From positions 149,774 through 213,773 of the forward strand of contig CAYYGA010000001.1 in assembly GCA_964471435.1 (NCBI GenBank): a stretch of DNA of 64,000 nucleotides, read 5' to 3'. Shown here piece by piece: positions 1 through 7,918 of this stretch. Below the pieces are notes generated by a model that made no database searches, had not been told where the DNA came from, and worked only from the letters and a program-made list of their open reading frames with translations. Within the stretch, counting starts at the first letter, position 1. The number at the start of each line of letters is the position of its first letter. The DNA comes from Facklamia sp964471435 (GTDB taxonomy: Bacteria; Bacillota; Bacilli; Lactobacillales; Aerococcaceae). Made by a program: the position numbers and the translations under genes.

Positions 1-501
1 ACTGGTCGATCCCCCCGTTGAGAACAGATCCGCCAAGGTTTGATTGGAATGAAATACTTGCTGCGGTGCCAGGTCCGATACTAAAAGCCGAGGTGAGTAA
101 TCGAAACGTAAAGCAGTTTGACTGCTGGGAATTAAGCTATACCAGGAAATAAGTGTCGCTTCTTGTTTACCAATCCGGCCTGCTAAAGGGTAATCATAGC
201 CTACCACTATAATTTCTACAGCCGGATCTGCCAGACGGGAGAGTCTTTGAGAGTGACTTTCTTTTAACATTAAATCTTCAGAAAGAATGTCGGTCCGACC
301 TATTAAAACACCATCTAAAGGCTGGTAGGCTTCTTCAAAATGATTTTTCTGGGTTAAGCATACAAAAAATCCGACTACACCAATAAGCATCAAGATAAAT
401 AGCGAAAAGATTCTTTTACTCACAAAAAAACTTCCACTTCCTTGAGGTTGCGGCCGATGTTCCTCTGTTTGAGATAAGTGCCTGTAGTTACGCTTAGACA
501 T
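1..501 (-). CDS. Membrane-anchored protein of unknown function, 5' part only
   Basis: An open frame runs from an ATG at 501 to the window edge (167 codons, no stop), so only the N-terminal part is visible. About 27 polar cytoplasmic residues are followed by one hydrophobic segment (roughly residues 28-48, KRIFSLFILMLIGVVGFF), then an extracytoplasmic part with the stretches 'DGVLIGRTDILSEDLML' and 'VEIIVVGYDYPLAGRIG'. The type II membrane layout resembles wall-associated Firmicutes proteins, but no family is recognised and no LytR-CpsA-Psr motif is seen. It is transcribed away from the flavodoxin gene. The frame and topology are seen in the sequence; no function is assigned. Confidence 0.65.
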   Translation of the reverse strand, partial: MSKRNYRHLSQTEEHRPQPQGSGSFFVSKRIFSLFILMLIGVVGFFVCLTQKNHFEEAYQPLDGVLIGRTDILSEDLMLKESHSQRLSRLADPAVEIIVVGYDYPLAGRIGKQEATLISWYSLIPSSQTALRFDYSPRLLVSDLAPQQVFHSNQTLADLFSTGGSTS

Positions 502-623
502 CCTATCATTCCTTTATTATATTTTTATTTTATAAGCTTGATTAGTCATAGGAAATCAGCTTACGCTCACACAAAGCAAACTTAAAGTTTCTTCAAAAGC
601 CTGCTTGGGAGTGAAGCCAATAC

Positions 624-638
624 TGAAAATCATTATAG
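624..638. promoter_or_regulatory. Possible Fur/PerR-type operator
   Basis: TGAAAAT-C-ATTATAG resembles the 7-1-7 Fur-family consensus TGATAAT-N-ATTATCA, with 6 of 7 matches on the left arm and 5 of 7 on the right. It lies upstream of a flavodoxin gene, a class often induced by iron shortage. In AT-rich DNA such matches arise by chance, and it sits about 165 bp from the flavodoxin start, so this is tentative. Confidence 0.25.
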
Positions 639-745
639 CATATTTTCATATTGATAGATTTATCTTAGCTGTTTTTCCTATATTTTTTCTTCCTATAATT
701 TCCATACCACTATGCTGTTAATTTTGATATACTTAACAACAGATA

Positions 746-769
746 AAAACAGTAGTTTGTCACTGTTTT
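746..769 (+). repeat. Inverted repeat in flavodoxin 5' region
   Basis: AAAACAGT (746-753) and ACTGTTTT (762-769) form a perfect 8-bp inverted repeat with an 8-nt spacer, about 20 nt before the Shine-Dalgarno sequence of the flavodoxin gene. It could be an operator or a short 5' UTR hairpin. The repeat is seen; the role is unknown. Confidence 0.4.
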
Positions 770-801
770 CACTGATTAATTTTGAGTGAGGAGGGGAAAA
801 A

Positions 802-1254
802 TTGGCAGAAGCCTTAATTGTTTTTGCAAGCTTGACTGGAAATACAGAAGAGATGGCTGATATTATCGCTGAAAGATTTGAAGATGAACATGGGATTACC
901 ACGGAGATTTTAGAGGTAATGCAGGCAGACGCAGCAGATTTTTTAGATTATGATGCAGTATTAGTTGGCTCTTATACATATGGAACTGATGGAATTCTTC
1001 CAGATGAGATGCTGGACTTTTATGAAGACTTAGGAGAACTGGACTTATCTGAAAAAGTCTTTGGAGTTTTTGGTTCCGGTGATACTTATTACGAAATTTT
1101 TTGCGGAGCCGTTGATGCATTTGAAAAACAGTTTACTCAAGTCGGTGCTGTAAAGGGTGGCGAAAGTGTCAAAATTAATTTAAATGCTGAAGGTGAAGAT
1201 ATCGAACGTTTGCAAACCCTGGCAGATGGCATCGCCGCTCAATTAATGCAATAA
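802..1254 (+). CDS. Short-chain flavodoxin
   Basis: A 150-aa cytosolic FMN-binding electron carrier. The FMN phosphate loop is 'SLTGNTEEMA' near residue 10; later flavin-loop regions are 'GSYTYGTDGILPDE' and 'GSGDTYYEIFCGAVDAF'. The size is typical of short-chain flavodoxins. Translation starts at a TTG behind a strong GAGGAGGGG ribosome site; there is no nearer ATG. Flavodoxins replace ferredoxin as low-potential donors, so it could in principle supply electrons to the anaerobic reductase at 16.2 kb, but that link is only inference. It stands alone, 52 bp ahead of pepS, with which it may be cotranscribed. The family call is firm; the redox partner is unknown. Confidence 0.93.
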   Translation: MAEALIVFASLTGNTEEMADIIAERFEDEHGITTEILEVMQADAADFLDYDAVLVGSYTYGTDGILPDEMLDFYEDLGELDLSEKVFGVFGSGDTYYEIFCGAVDAFEKQFTQVGAVKGGESVKINLNAEGEDIERLQTLADGIAAQLMQ

Positions 1255-1306
1255 ATGTTAACTTTGGTTAATTTTTTATTTACTTTGGAATTAGAAAGAG
1301 GATTTT

Positions 1307-2548
1307 ATGACTTTAGAAAATTTTGATCAACTATTACAAAAATATGCTGATTTAATTGTCCATAAAGGGATAGCTGTAACTAATGGAGATTTTGTTTCCA
1401 TTAATACCGATATTGAACAAGCACCCTTAGTGCGATTAATTGTAGACTCAGCCTACCTGGCTGGGGCAGCACACGTAAATGTAGACTGGTCTGATGACGC
1501 ATTAAGCCGCATGCATTACCAATACCGTAGTGAAGAAACACTTAAAGAAGTACCTCAACATCGTATTGATGAAGGCCACTATAATATCGAGAAAAGAACA
1601 AAGCGTATTTCTTTACGTTCAAGCAACCCAAATGCTTTAAAAGGGATTAATCCCGTTAAAATAAATACTGCTCAAAAAGCTACTTCTAAAGCTCTTGAAC
1701 ATGTACGCCTGGCGACTCAAGCGAATGTGGTATCATGGATAGTTGCAGCCGGTGCCGGTAAAGAATGGGCTGCTTTGGTCTTTCCCGAACTAGAAAATAG
1801 TGAAGCACAAGTCGATGCTTTATGGGATCAAATCTTCAAAACAACACGCGTCTATGAAGAGGATCCAATCAAAGCATGGGATGATCACGAAGCACGTCTC
1901 AATGAAAAAGCATCTTTCTTAAACCAACAGCAATTTAATGCCCTTCATTACACTGGTCCAGGAACTGACTTAACCTTAGGTTTACCCAAAAACCATGTTT
2001 GGGAATCTGCTGGTTCTTATAATGAAAAAGGTGAAAAATTCATTGCTAATATGCCGACTGAAGAAGTTTTTACAGCCCCTGATTCACGCAGAGCAGATGG
2101 TGTCATTGCAGCTTCAAAACCTTTATCCTACGGCGGAACTGTTATCGATGGAATGGTTTTCCATTTCCAAGAAGGTAAAGTTACCGAAGTCTCAGCAGAA
2201 GAAGGAGAAGAAACACTGCGCCAATTGGTAGAAGATAACGAAGGTTCACGATCCTTAGGTGAAGTGGCTTTAGTTCCTCACCAATCTCCTATCTCACAAT
2301 CAGGAATTATTTTCTTCAATACTCTTTTTGATGAAAATGCATCCAACCACCTTGCTTTAGGCCAGGCATATGCTTCTTCAGTTGAAGGCGGCACTAAAAT
2401 GTCTCAAGAAGAATTAAATGATGCTGGATTAAACCGCTCAAATGTTCATGTAGACTTCATGGTAGGTAACGCAGAGATGAATATTGACGGGATTAAAGAA
2501 GATGGTACACGGGTAGCTATTTTCCGTAAAGGTGAATGGGCCTTTTAA
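1307..2548 (+). CDS. pepS: Aminopeptidase S/T, peptidase family M29
   Basis: A 413-aa cytosolic metallo-aminopeptidase of the M29 (thermophilic aminopeptidase) family, which trims N-terminal residues from short peptides. Length and overall pattern match lactic-acid-bacterial PepS/AmpS. The metal-site half is recognisable in the C-terminal part: 'GGTVIDGMVF', 'LGEVALVPHQSPIS', the Glu/His-bearing 'ENASNHLALGQAY' and 'VHVDFMVG', with the usual Glu, His and Asp ligands. The start is an ATG behind GAAAGAGGA. It lies 52 bp after the flavodoxin gene and no terminator separates them. Housekeeping peptide use is likely; nothing unusual is seen. Confidence 0.93.
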   Translation: MTLENFDQLLQKYADLIVHKGIAVTNGDFVSINTDIEQAPLVRLIVDSAYLAGAAHVNVDWSDDALSRMHYQYRSEETLKEVPQHRIDEGHYNIEKRTKRISLRSSNPNALKGINPVKINTAQKATSKALEHVRLATQANVVSWIVAAGAGKEWAALVFPELENSEAQVDALWDQIFKTTRVYEEDPIKAWDDHEARLNEKASFLNQQQFNALHYTGPGTDLTLGLPKNHVWESAGSYNEKGEKFIANMPTEEVFTAPDSRRADGVIAASKPLSYGGTVIDGMVFHFQEGKVTEVSAEEGEETLRQLVEDNEGSRSLGEVALVPHQSPISQSGIIFFNTLFDENASNHLALGQAYASSVEGGTKMSQEELNDAGLNRSNVHVDFMVGNAEMNIDGIKEDGTRVAIFRKGEWAF

Positions 2549-2589
2549 AAAATTTATTAATTTGAAAGTTTAATCATAAAACACTCCTT

Positions 2590-2683
2590 GATCTCAGTAA
2601 AATTAAGCCTTTTTCTTACCAACTTATTTAAGTAAGTATTAGGAGTATCCCTACTGAGATCTGGGTATCAGGTCGGTATCCAG
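2590..2683 (+). other. Structured leader region with nested inverted repeats
   Basis: GATCTCAGTA (2590-2599) and TACTGAGATC (2652-2661) are perfect 10-bp complements, with a smaller CTTAC/GTAAG pair inside. Immediately after, CTGGGTATC and GGTATCCAG (2661-2683) can form a second hairpin with two G-U pairs, sharing base 2661 with the first. No T-run follows, so it does not look like a terminator. It lies in the 5' region of the small membrane protein gene and could be a regulatory RNA structure. Confidence 0.35.
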
Positions 2684-2723
2684 TTTATCGATATGGACCA
2701 AAAATAAACTAGGAGGCAGCATA

Positions 2724-2993
2724 GTGGGAACTTCAAATGACTTTAGTAATATGATAGAAGAAGAAATTTCCAAGCAATTAAAAGAATTTGACAAGCGAGT
2801 CGATCGGACAGGCTGGCCTTTGCTTATTGTAGGCGTCATCGCCTTATTCTTGCTAGTTTATTTATTTTCGACAGTATTCAGCTTTCCTACCAACGAAGAG
2901 TACACTGACAGCCAGCAGGCTTTGACTCAGCGTATAGCAGATTTAGAAGAACGTGTAGAGTATTTAGAACTTCAAACAGAAAGCTCTGAATAA
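2724..2993 (+). CDS. Small membrane protein with C-terminal coiled coil, unknown function
   Basis: An 89-aa protein starting at GTG behind a clear AGGAGG. Residues 1-30 are charged and helical ('MIEEEISKQLKEFDKRVD'), residues 32-55 form one transmembrane helix ('WPLLIVGVIALFLLVYLFS'), and residues 63-86 form a heptad-like acidic coiled coil ('ALTQRIADLEERVEYLEL'). There is no signal-peptidase site, so it is probably a single-pass membrane protein. No family is recognised. It sits alone between pepS and a glycosyltransferase, preceded by a structured leader region. The ribosome site and codon pattern support a real gene; no function can be assigned. Confidence 0.72.
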   Translation: MGTSNDFSNMIEEEISKQLKEFDKRVDRTGWPLLIVGVIALFLLVYLFSTVFSFPTNEEYTDSQQALTQRIADLEERVEYLELQTESSE

Positions 2994-3094
2994 ATTATCC
3001 ATGCCAGGCGTGGCGACTAAACTTACTGGAAGCTGTCATCTTGATATCAATTATCAAAATCAACTGACTAAAATTTTAAAAAAGGAGCTGACTT

Positions 3095-4210
3095 ATGAGA
3101 CTGTTACATATAAATTCATACTTTTCAACTTCAGGTTTATTCCAGCAACTTTATGATCGCCAAGTCGCCCAAGGTCATGAATTAAATGTGTATGTGCCTA
3201 TTTCCCGTCAATATTCCGAAGACAAACTGGCAGCTGTCGGCGACTACACTTCTGTCAGCCGCAATCATAACCAATGGGATCGACTGTTTTTTCATTTAAA
3301 ACATAAAAAAATATTAGAAGATTTACAAAGCTATTATTCATTCTCAAAATTTGATATTATTCACGCTCACTCCACTTTTTCCAATGGATGGCTGGCACGT
3401 CAAATAGCACTGGAATATGATATTCCCTATGTCGTAGCAGTGCGTAATGCAGACCTGCGGACTTTTTTTGAAAAAATGCCTTGGCTTCGAAATCTAGGCC
3501 TGGATATTTTAAGAGATGCAGCACAAATTATTTTTATTTCAAAGAATACCTGCGAGCAAGTATTCGCTAAATATATCCCTTTAACCGAACATGACAGCTT
3601 TAAAGCTAAGACGCGTATCATCGCAAATGGGATTGATGATTTTTGGCACGAAAACCGCTATGACAATAAGCCTTTAAAATTAAATCCTCCTTTAAAAATT
3701 GTTTCAGCAGGGAAATTAACTCCGGGTAAAAGATTCATTCAGCTGGCAGATATGATTGAGTCTTACAATCAAATCTATGATAATGCCCAACTGCATGTTA
3801 TTGGGCCTAATTGGAATAATAAAGTTTTAAAGCAAATCGAACAGCATGAAGCAATCATCTATCATGGTGAAATGAATAAAGAAGAACTCAAAAATTTCTA
3901 TCGAGAAATGGATATTTTCGCCTTGCTCTCCTACCCTGAAACCTTTGGACTCGTTTATCCAGAAGCTATGAGTCAAGGCTTGCCGGTTATTTACAGCAGA
4001 GGTGAAGGTTTTGATGGTTTCTTTGAAAATCACCAAGTAGGAGTCAGTGTGGCTTTAAACGACCAGATTGCATTTAATGAAGCCTTACAATTTATTATTC
4101 GATATTATAAAGATTTGTCTAAAAATGCCCGTGTTGGGATAGAATATTTTAAGTGGGATCATATCGCCGACCAGTATAATGAACTATACTCCGATATTTT
4201 GAATAATTAA
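3095..4210 (+). CDS. Glycosyltransferase family 4 (GT-B fold)
   Basis: A 371-aa cytosolic or membrane-peripheral GT4 enzyme. The N-terminal Rossmann-like half has 'LLHINSYFSTSGLFQQLY' and the acceptor-side 'FDIIHAHSTFSNGWLA'. The C-terminal nucleotide-sugar half has 'IVSAGKLTPGKRF' and the family E-x7-E motif in 'YPETFGLVYPEAMSQG'. The gene stands alone with its own AAAGGAGCTG ribosome site and a strong terminator, so no glycan cluster indicates the product. Possible roles include glycolipid or exopolysaccharide synthesis. The family is certain; the donor and acceptor sugars are unknown. Confidence 0.88.
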   Translation: MRLLHINSYFSTSGLFQQLYDRQVAQGHELNVYVPISRQYSEDKLAAVGDYTSVSRNHNQWDRLFFHLKHKKILEDLQSYYSFSKFDIIHAHSTFSNGWLARQIALEYDIPYVVAVRNADLRTFFEKMPWLRNLGLDILRDAAQIIFISKNTCEQVFAKYIPLTEHDSFKAKTRIIANGIDDFWHENRYDNKPLKLNPPLKIVSAGKLTPGKRFIQLADMIESYNQIYDNAQLHVIGPNWNNKVLKQIEQHEAIIYHGEMNKEELKNFYREMDIFALLSYPETFGLVYPEAMSQGLPVIYSRGEGFDGFFENHQVGVSVALNDQIAFNEALQFIIRYYKDLSKNARVGIEYFKWDHIADQYNELYSDILNN

Positions 4211-4225
4211 AACAAAAACTCATTT

Positions 4226-4268
4226 AAAAAGCGACTCGACTGTTTTTCAACAGTCGAGTCGCTTTTTT
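4226..4268. terminator. Bidirectional intrinsic terminator
   Basis: A perfect 12-bp stem, GCGACTCGACTG (4231-4242) with CAGTCGAGTCGC (4251-4262), has an A-run on its left and a T-run on its right. It lies between the converging glycosyltransferase and map genes and can serve both. Confidence 0.93.
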
Positions 4269-4331
4269 GATTCTATAACGATTTAATACTCTTTCATTCA
4301 ATGAAAGTTCTAGCCTAAGAGCATTACTTTT

Positions 4332-5099
4332 TTATTGTAAAATTGAAGATTCAGACTGTTCAGTCATTAAAAGAGGGCCGTCTTGAGTAATTGCAATCGA
4401 ATGTTCATACTGTGCACAATAACCACCATCACGCGTGCGCGCAGTCCAACCATTATCATCCATTTTCATTCTCCAAGTACCAGTAGTAACCATTGGTTCG
4501 ATGGTAATTGTCATTCCTTCTTTGAGACGTAAGCCTTTACCTGCCATACCATAGTGAGGTACCGCCGGCTCTTCATGTATAGAAGGTCCAATTCCGTGTC
4601 CGATAAAATCCCGGACTACCCCAAATCCTTTGCCTTCAACATAGCTTTGGATGGCATGACCAATATCGCCGATACGATTTCCGATCTGAGCTTGTTCAAT
4701 GCCTAAATATAAAGCTTTTTTGGTCACTTCCATTAAACGTTGATGTTCCGGAGTAATTTCACCTACGGCATAACACCAGCAAGAATCAGAGATTGCACCA
4801 TTTAAGTCGACACAAAAATCTACTTTCACAATATCACCTGATTTTAAGCGGTAGTTTGAAGGAAACCCATGACAAATTTCATCATTTACAGAAGTACACG
4901 TCGCAAATTGATAATCTTGGTAGCCTATTTGTGCTGCTACAGCACCTGCTTCTTCAATTTTTTGATGTACAAATTGATCGATTTCTTTAGTGGTCACACC
5001 TTCTTTGATGAAGTCACGTAAGGCGACATGAATACCAGCCAATAATTCACCGGATTCCTGCATTGCTTTGATTTCTCTTTCCGATTTTAGTGTAATCAT
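4332..5099 (-). CDS. map: Methionine aminopeptidase type I
   Basis: A 255-aa cytosolic enzyme that removes the initiator Met from nascent proteins. All metal and active-site landmarks are visible: His in 'EICHGFPSNY', two Asp in 'VDFCVDLNGAISDSCW', His in 'DFIGHGIGPSIHEEP', Glu in 'ITIEPMV' and Glu in 'QYEHSIAIT'. An upstream in-frame ATG would add eight residues, but the ATG at 5099 is preceded directly by GAGGAGAG and gives the usual family N-terminus 'MITLKSEREIKAM', so it is preferred. It is monocistronic and transcribed toward the shared terminator at 4.25 kb. Confidence 0.96.
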   Translation of the reverse strand: MITLKSEREIKAMQESGELLAGIHVALRDFIKEGVTTKEIDQFVHQKIEEAGAVAAQIGYQDYQFATCTSVNDEICHGFPSNYRLKSGDIVKVDFCVDLNGAISDSCWCYAVGEITPEHQRLMEVTKKALYLGIEQAQIGNRIGDIGHAIQSYVEGKGFGVVRDFIGHGIGPSIHEEPAVPHYGMAGKGLRLKEGMTITIEPMVTTGTWRMKMDDNGWTARTRDGGYCAQYEHSIAITQDGPLLMTEQSESSILQ

Positions 5100-5264
5100 T
5101 TCTCTCCTCTTTTCTAAATACATATCTTAATTAGTTTAGCAGATTGCCTACCGACTTTAAAGACCAAGAGCCATGCATAGCGCATCTAAATCCCCTTATG
5201 TGTATTTCAAACCTTCCAAATCTATACAAACTTTAATGAATGTGAATAATCTCTCAATTTAATC

Positions 5265-5293
5265 TTGCACCTCAACTTTTATTATGTTAGCAT
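5265..5293 (+). promoter_or_regulatory. Candidate promoter for the YrdC-like gene
   Basis: TTGCAC and TAGCAT are separated by 17 bp, giving a fair sigma-70/SigA-like promoter about 40 bp upstream of the start at 5334. The -10 is imperfect, so this is a proposal. Confidence 0.4.
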
Positions 5294-5333
5294 GAGATAA
5301 ATTAAAAGTAAATGAGAGTCCGGAGGGGATTAG

Positions 5334-6134
5334 ATGCTGAATATTAATAATTACAAAGATAAATTAGTTCATTGGGATGGAAATCTAAATCAAGAAGGGT
5401 TCAATCTCTTATTAGAAGATGGAAAATTTGTGGTCGTTCCTACTAAAGTGGGATACATTATCGGAACCAGTGATAAAGCGGGTCTTGAACGGAAGTTTTC
5501 GGCCAAAAATCGAAAACGTAATAAACCCGGTGTGGTACTCGTAGGATCAATGGAACAATTGAAAACTATCGCTGACATGACGCCAAATATTGAAAAACTT
5601 TATCAACAATGTTTTGACCGTGATATTTTATTAGGATGTATCCTTCCTTGGAAAAAATCAGGAAAAAAATATATTCCGGATGATGGCTCTGAAGAATTAA
5701 TGACGGATGTACGTGGAACTTCCTGTTTTGTCATTAACTTTGGGATTCCCGGTTCTCAACTTGCGAGCGCTCTATGGGAGAAGGACAATAAATTAATGTT
5801 TGCTTCCTCAGCTAATCCTTCAGGAAAAGGAAACCGCGGCTTAGTAGAAGGTATCGGAGAACAAATTGCTGATGAAGCAGATTTAATCATCGAAGGAAAT
5901 GATTATGTAGCTTCCATTCAACCGGAAGAGTCAGTGGAGACTCGTTATGAACAAGGAGTAATGATTTCAATGGTTGACCACGAAGGCAACTTACTGCCTG
6001 ACCAAAGACTTGATGAACGTTCATCAGAACAAAGACCGGTTTATATAAGAAAAGGATTATATAATGAACAAATTATGGAGTTACTGTCTAATGATTGGAA
6101 CTCCTGGGATTACCGTCATGGAGAATATTATTAA
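5334..6134 (+). CDS. YrdC/Sua5/YciO-family protein, divergent
   Basis: A 266-aa protein with a YrdC-type fold. The N-terminal 'GKFVVVPTKVGYIIGTSD' corresponds to the ATP/threonine-binding region, 'SAKNRKRNKPGVVLVG' to the basic 'KxR..KP' loop, and 'FASSANPSGKGN' to the SxN motif. Canonical members make threonylcarbamoyl-adenylate for tRNA t6A. This one is divergent and has an unusual C-terminal 70-residue tail ending 'NSWDYRHGEYY', so a different substrate is possible. It has its own GGAGGGG ribosome site and lies 25 bp upstream of the leucine leader peptide. The fold is likely; the reaction is uncertain. Confidence 0.72.
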   Translation: MLNINNYKDKLVHWDGNLNQEGFNLLLEDGKFVVVPTKVGYIIGTSDKAGLERKFSAKNRKRNKPGVVLVGSMEQLKTIADMTPNIEKLYQQCFDRDILLGCILPWKKSGKKYIPDDGSEELMTDVRGTSCFVINFGIPGSQLASALWEKDNKLMFASSANPSGKGNRGLVEGIGEQIADEADLIIEGNDYVASIQPEESVETRYEQGVMISMVDHEGNLLPDQRLDERSSEQRPVYIRKGLYNEQIMELLSNDWNSWDYRHGEYY

Positions 6135-6159
6135 AAAGATAAGAAAGGTGGCTGTTACA

Positions 6160-6219
6160 ATGAACTTCAATCTGACAATTAAATACTCACAGCCGATAGC
6201 TGCCTTATTATTACTTTAG
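6160..6219 (+). CDS. leuL: Leucine leader peptide (19 aa)
   Basis: A short ORF too small for ordinary gene calling encodes MNFNLTIKYSQPIAALLLL and stops with TAG. Five of its 19 residues are Leu, with four consecutive Leu codons (TTA TTA TTA CTT) just before the stop. It has its own ribosome site, AAGAAAGGTGG, about 8 nt upstream, and is followed at once by two mutually adjacent hairpins and then leuA. This is the classic layout of ribosome-mediated attenuation: stalling at Leu codons under leucine shortage would alter downstream folding and allow leuA transcription. The ORF and codons are seen; attenuation is inferred. Confidence 0.85.
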   Translation: MNFNLTIKYSQPIAALLLL

Positions 6220-6304
6220 GGCTTAGACGTTTTTCTTTTTACGTTTAAGCCCTTAAAAGCATGTACATTTCGCATGGTCGCCCCATCAATGTAGATGCTT
6301 TTTT
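6219..6304 (+). promoter_or_regulatory. leu operon attenuator (pause hairpin plus terminator hairpin)
   Basis: The first hairpin, GGGCTTAGACGT (6219-6230) with ACGTTTAAGCCC (6241-6252), begins inside the leader stop codon and has one G-U pair but no T-run. The second, AAAAGCATGTACATT (6255-6269) with AATGTAGATGCTTTT (6288-6302), is one mismatch from perfect, extends through ATGG/CCAT in its loop and ends in TTTTTT, as an intrinsic terminator should. leuA starts 60 bp further on. No T-box sequence (AGGGTGGNACCGCG-like) is present, which favours leader-peptide control. Confidence 0.8.
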
Positions 6305-6363
6305 ATTTACTTTTCTATATCAACCACCCATTTATTTTCAACACATAAAAAGGAGCATGCATC

Positions 6364-7869
6364 ATGACACGTATAATTCAATTTTTTGACACTACCCTTC
6401 GCGATGGTGAACAGACCCCTGGTGTGAATTTTAATACCCAAGAAAAAATTCAACTTGCGCTGCAATTAGAGTCCTGGGGTGTCGATGTAATAGAAGCAGG
6501 TTTTCCAATTACTTCACAAGGAGACTTCGAAGCAGTTCAAGCTATTGCTGATGTTTTAACTACTACTACAGTAGCCGCTTTAGCAAGGTGTAATAAAAAA
6601 GATATTGACCGGGCTGCAGAAGCTTTGGCTCAATCCGATAATAAACAATTACATATTTTTCTTGCCACCAGCCCTGTCCACCGTGAAAGTAAATTAAATA
6701 AAACAAAAGAAGAAATTTTAGAAATAATAGAAGAACATGTAACTTATGCCGCACAGTATTTTGAAAAGCTGCAGTTTTCACCCGAAGATGCTACTCGGAC
6801 AGAGTGGGACTTTTTAGCTGAAGCAATTGAAACTGCCATCCAAGCAGGTGCTAGCATTATTAATATACCCGATACGGTCGGCTATACCAATCCTGAAGAA
6901 TATGGGGCCCTGTTCCGCTATTTAAAAGACCATGTTCCTTCTTTCAATCAAGCTGTTTTCTCTTCCCACTGTCATGATGATTTAGGAATGGCTGTCGCTA
7001 ACTCTTTAGCTGCTATTGAAAATGGAGCTGACCGAGTGGAAGGTACCATCAATGGGATTGGAGAACGAGCAGGAAATGCTTCATTAGAAGAAATTGCGGT
7101 CGCTTTACATATTAGAAAAGATCACTACCAGGTTACTTGTAATATACAATTAGAAAAAACCAAAGAAACCAGTGATTTAGTTTCACGTTTATCCGGTATG
7201 CCGGTACCCCGTAATAAAGCAATAACAGGAGCAAATGCTTATGCCCACGAATCGGGTATTCATCAAGATGGTGTTTTGAAAAATCCTGAAACCTATGAAA
7301 TAATCACTCCTCAGCTGGTAGGTGTGCCTTCTAATGATTTACCGTTAGGAAAGTTATCCGGTCGTCACGCTTTTACAGAGCGGATGATTAACTTGGGATA
7401 TGATATGTCAGATCAAGAGGTAGTGAATACCGCTTTTGCTAAGTTTAAAGATTTAGCCGACAAGAAAAAATTAGTTACTACTACAGATTTACGTGCCTTA
7501 ATGACCGGAAAAGAAATTGAATCTTACAGTCGCTATCAGCTTGCACGGTTGAATGTTCAAAATATTGAAGAAGGTATTCATGCTGCAACGGTGGCAGTTT
7601 ATGATGCCACCCAAGACAATACTATCATCCAAGAAACCTCTACAGGCCCAGGTTCAGTCGAAGCCATTTTTCGTGCAATTAACAAAATAGTCGACTATGA
7701 CTATCCGTTACGGGAATATTATGTGGATGCTATCTCAAAAGGAGCTGACTCTCAAGCTCAAGTACATGTCACCATCGAAAACGCTGAAGGAGACCTTTTA
7801 AATGGCACTGGGATTGACTTCGATGTGCTGACTGCTTCTGCCAAAGCTTATTTACAAGCTCTAAGATAA
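6364..7869 (+). CDS. leuA: 2-isopropylmalate synthase
   Basis: A 501-aa enzyme that condenses acetyl-CoA with 2-oxoisovalerate, the committed step of leucine synthesis. The N-terminal TIM barrel opens with the metal/substrate signature 'FFDTTLRDGEQTPGVNF'; the second signature is around 'SSHCHDDLGMAVANSLAAIENGA', including the His-Asp pair, and 'HESGIHQDGVLKNPETYE' follows. The last ~130 residues form the LeuA allosteric domain, so leucine feedback inhibition is expected on top of attenuation. It starts at ATG behind AAAAAGGAG and heads the leuA-leuB-orf-leuC-leuD operon. Confidence 0.96.
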   Translation: MTRIIQFFDTTLRDGEQTPGVNFNTQEKIQLALQLESWGVDVIEAGFPITSQGDFEAVQAIADVLTTTTVAALARCNKKDIDRAAEALAQSDNKQLHIFLATSPVHRESKLNKTKEEILEIIEEHVTYAAQYFEKLQFSPEDATRTEWDFLAEAIETAIQAGASIINIPDTVGYTNPEEYGALFRYLKDHVPSFNQAVFSSHCHDDLGMAVANSLAAIENGADRVEGTINGIGERAGNASLEEIAVALHIRKDHYQVTCNIQLEKTKETSDLVSRLSGMPVPRNKAITGANAYAHESGIHQDGVLKNPETYEIITPQLVGVPSNDLPLGKLSGRHAFTERMINLGYDMSDQEVVNTAFAKFKDLADKKKLVTTTDLRALMTGKEIESYSRYQLARLNVQNIEEGIHAATVAVYDATQDNTIIQETSTGPGSVEAIFRAINKIVDYDYPLREYYVDAISKGADSQAQVHVTIENAEGDLLNGTGIDFDVLTASAKAYLQALR

Positions 7870-7918
7870 AAAACTTCTCACTTACATTCAAAAACATATT
7901 TAAGAAAGGAAGAAGCCT

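Larger units (their letters stand above)
502..801. other. Divergent intergenic region, ~300 bp
   Basis: AT-rich spacer between the left-edge gene and the flavodoxin gene. It must contain both promoters, but no -35/-10 pair stands out. It holds a Fur-like imperfect palindrome at 624-638 and an inverted repeat at 746-769, both listed separately. No coding potential with a ribosome site is visible. Confidence 0.6.

Noticed and set aside
2590..2661. An intrinsic terminator after pepS.
   Set aside because: The stem is strong but the loop is 52 nt and no T-run follows.
6134..6363. A T-box riboswitch upstream of leuA.
   Set aside because: No AGGGTGGNACCGCG-like T-box sequence or specifier stem could be found; the leader ORF with consecutive Leu codons and adjacent terminator explains the region better.
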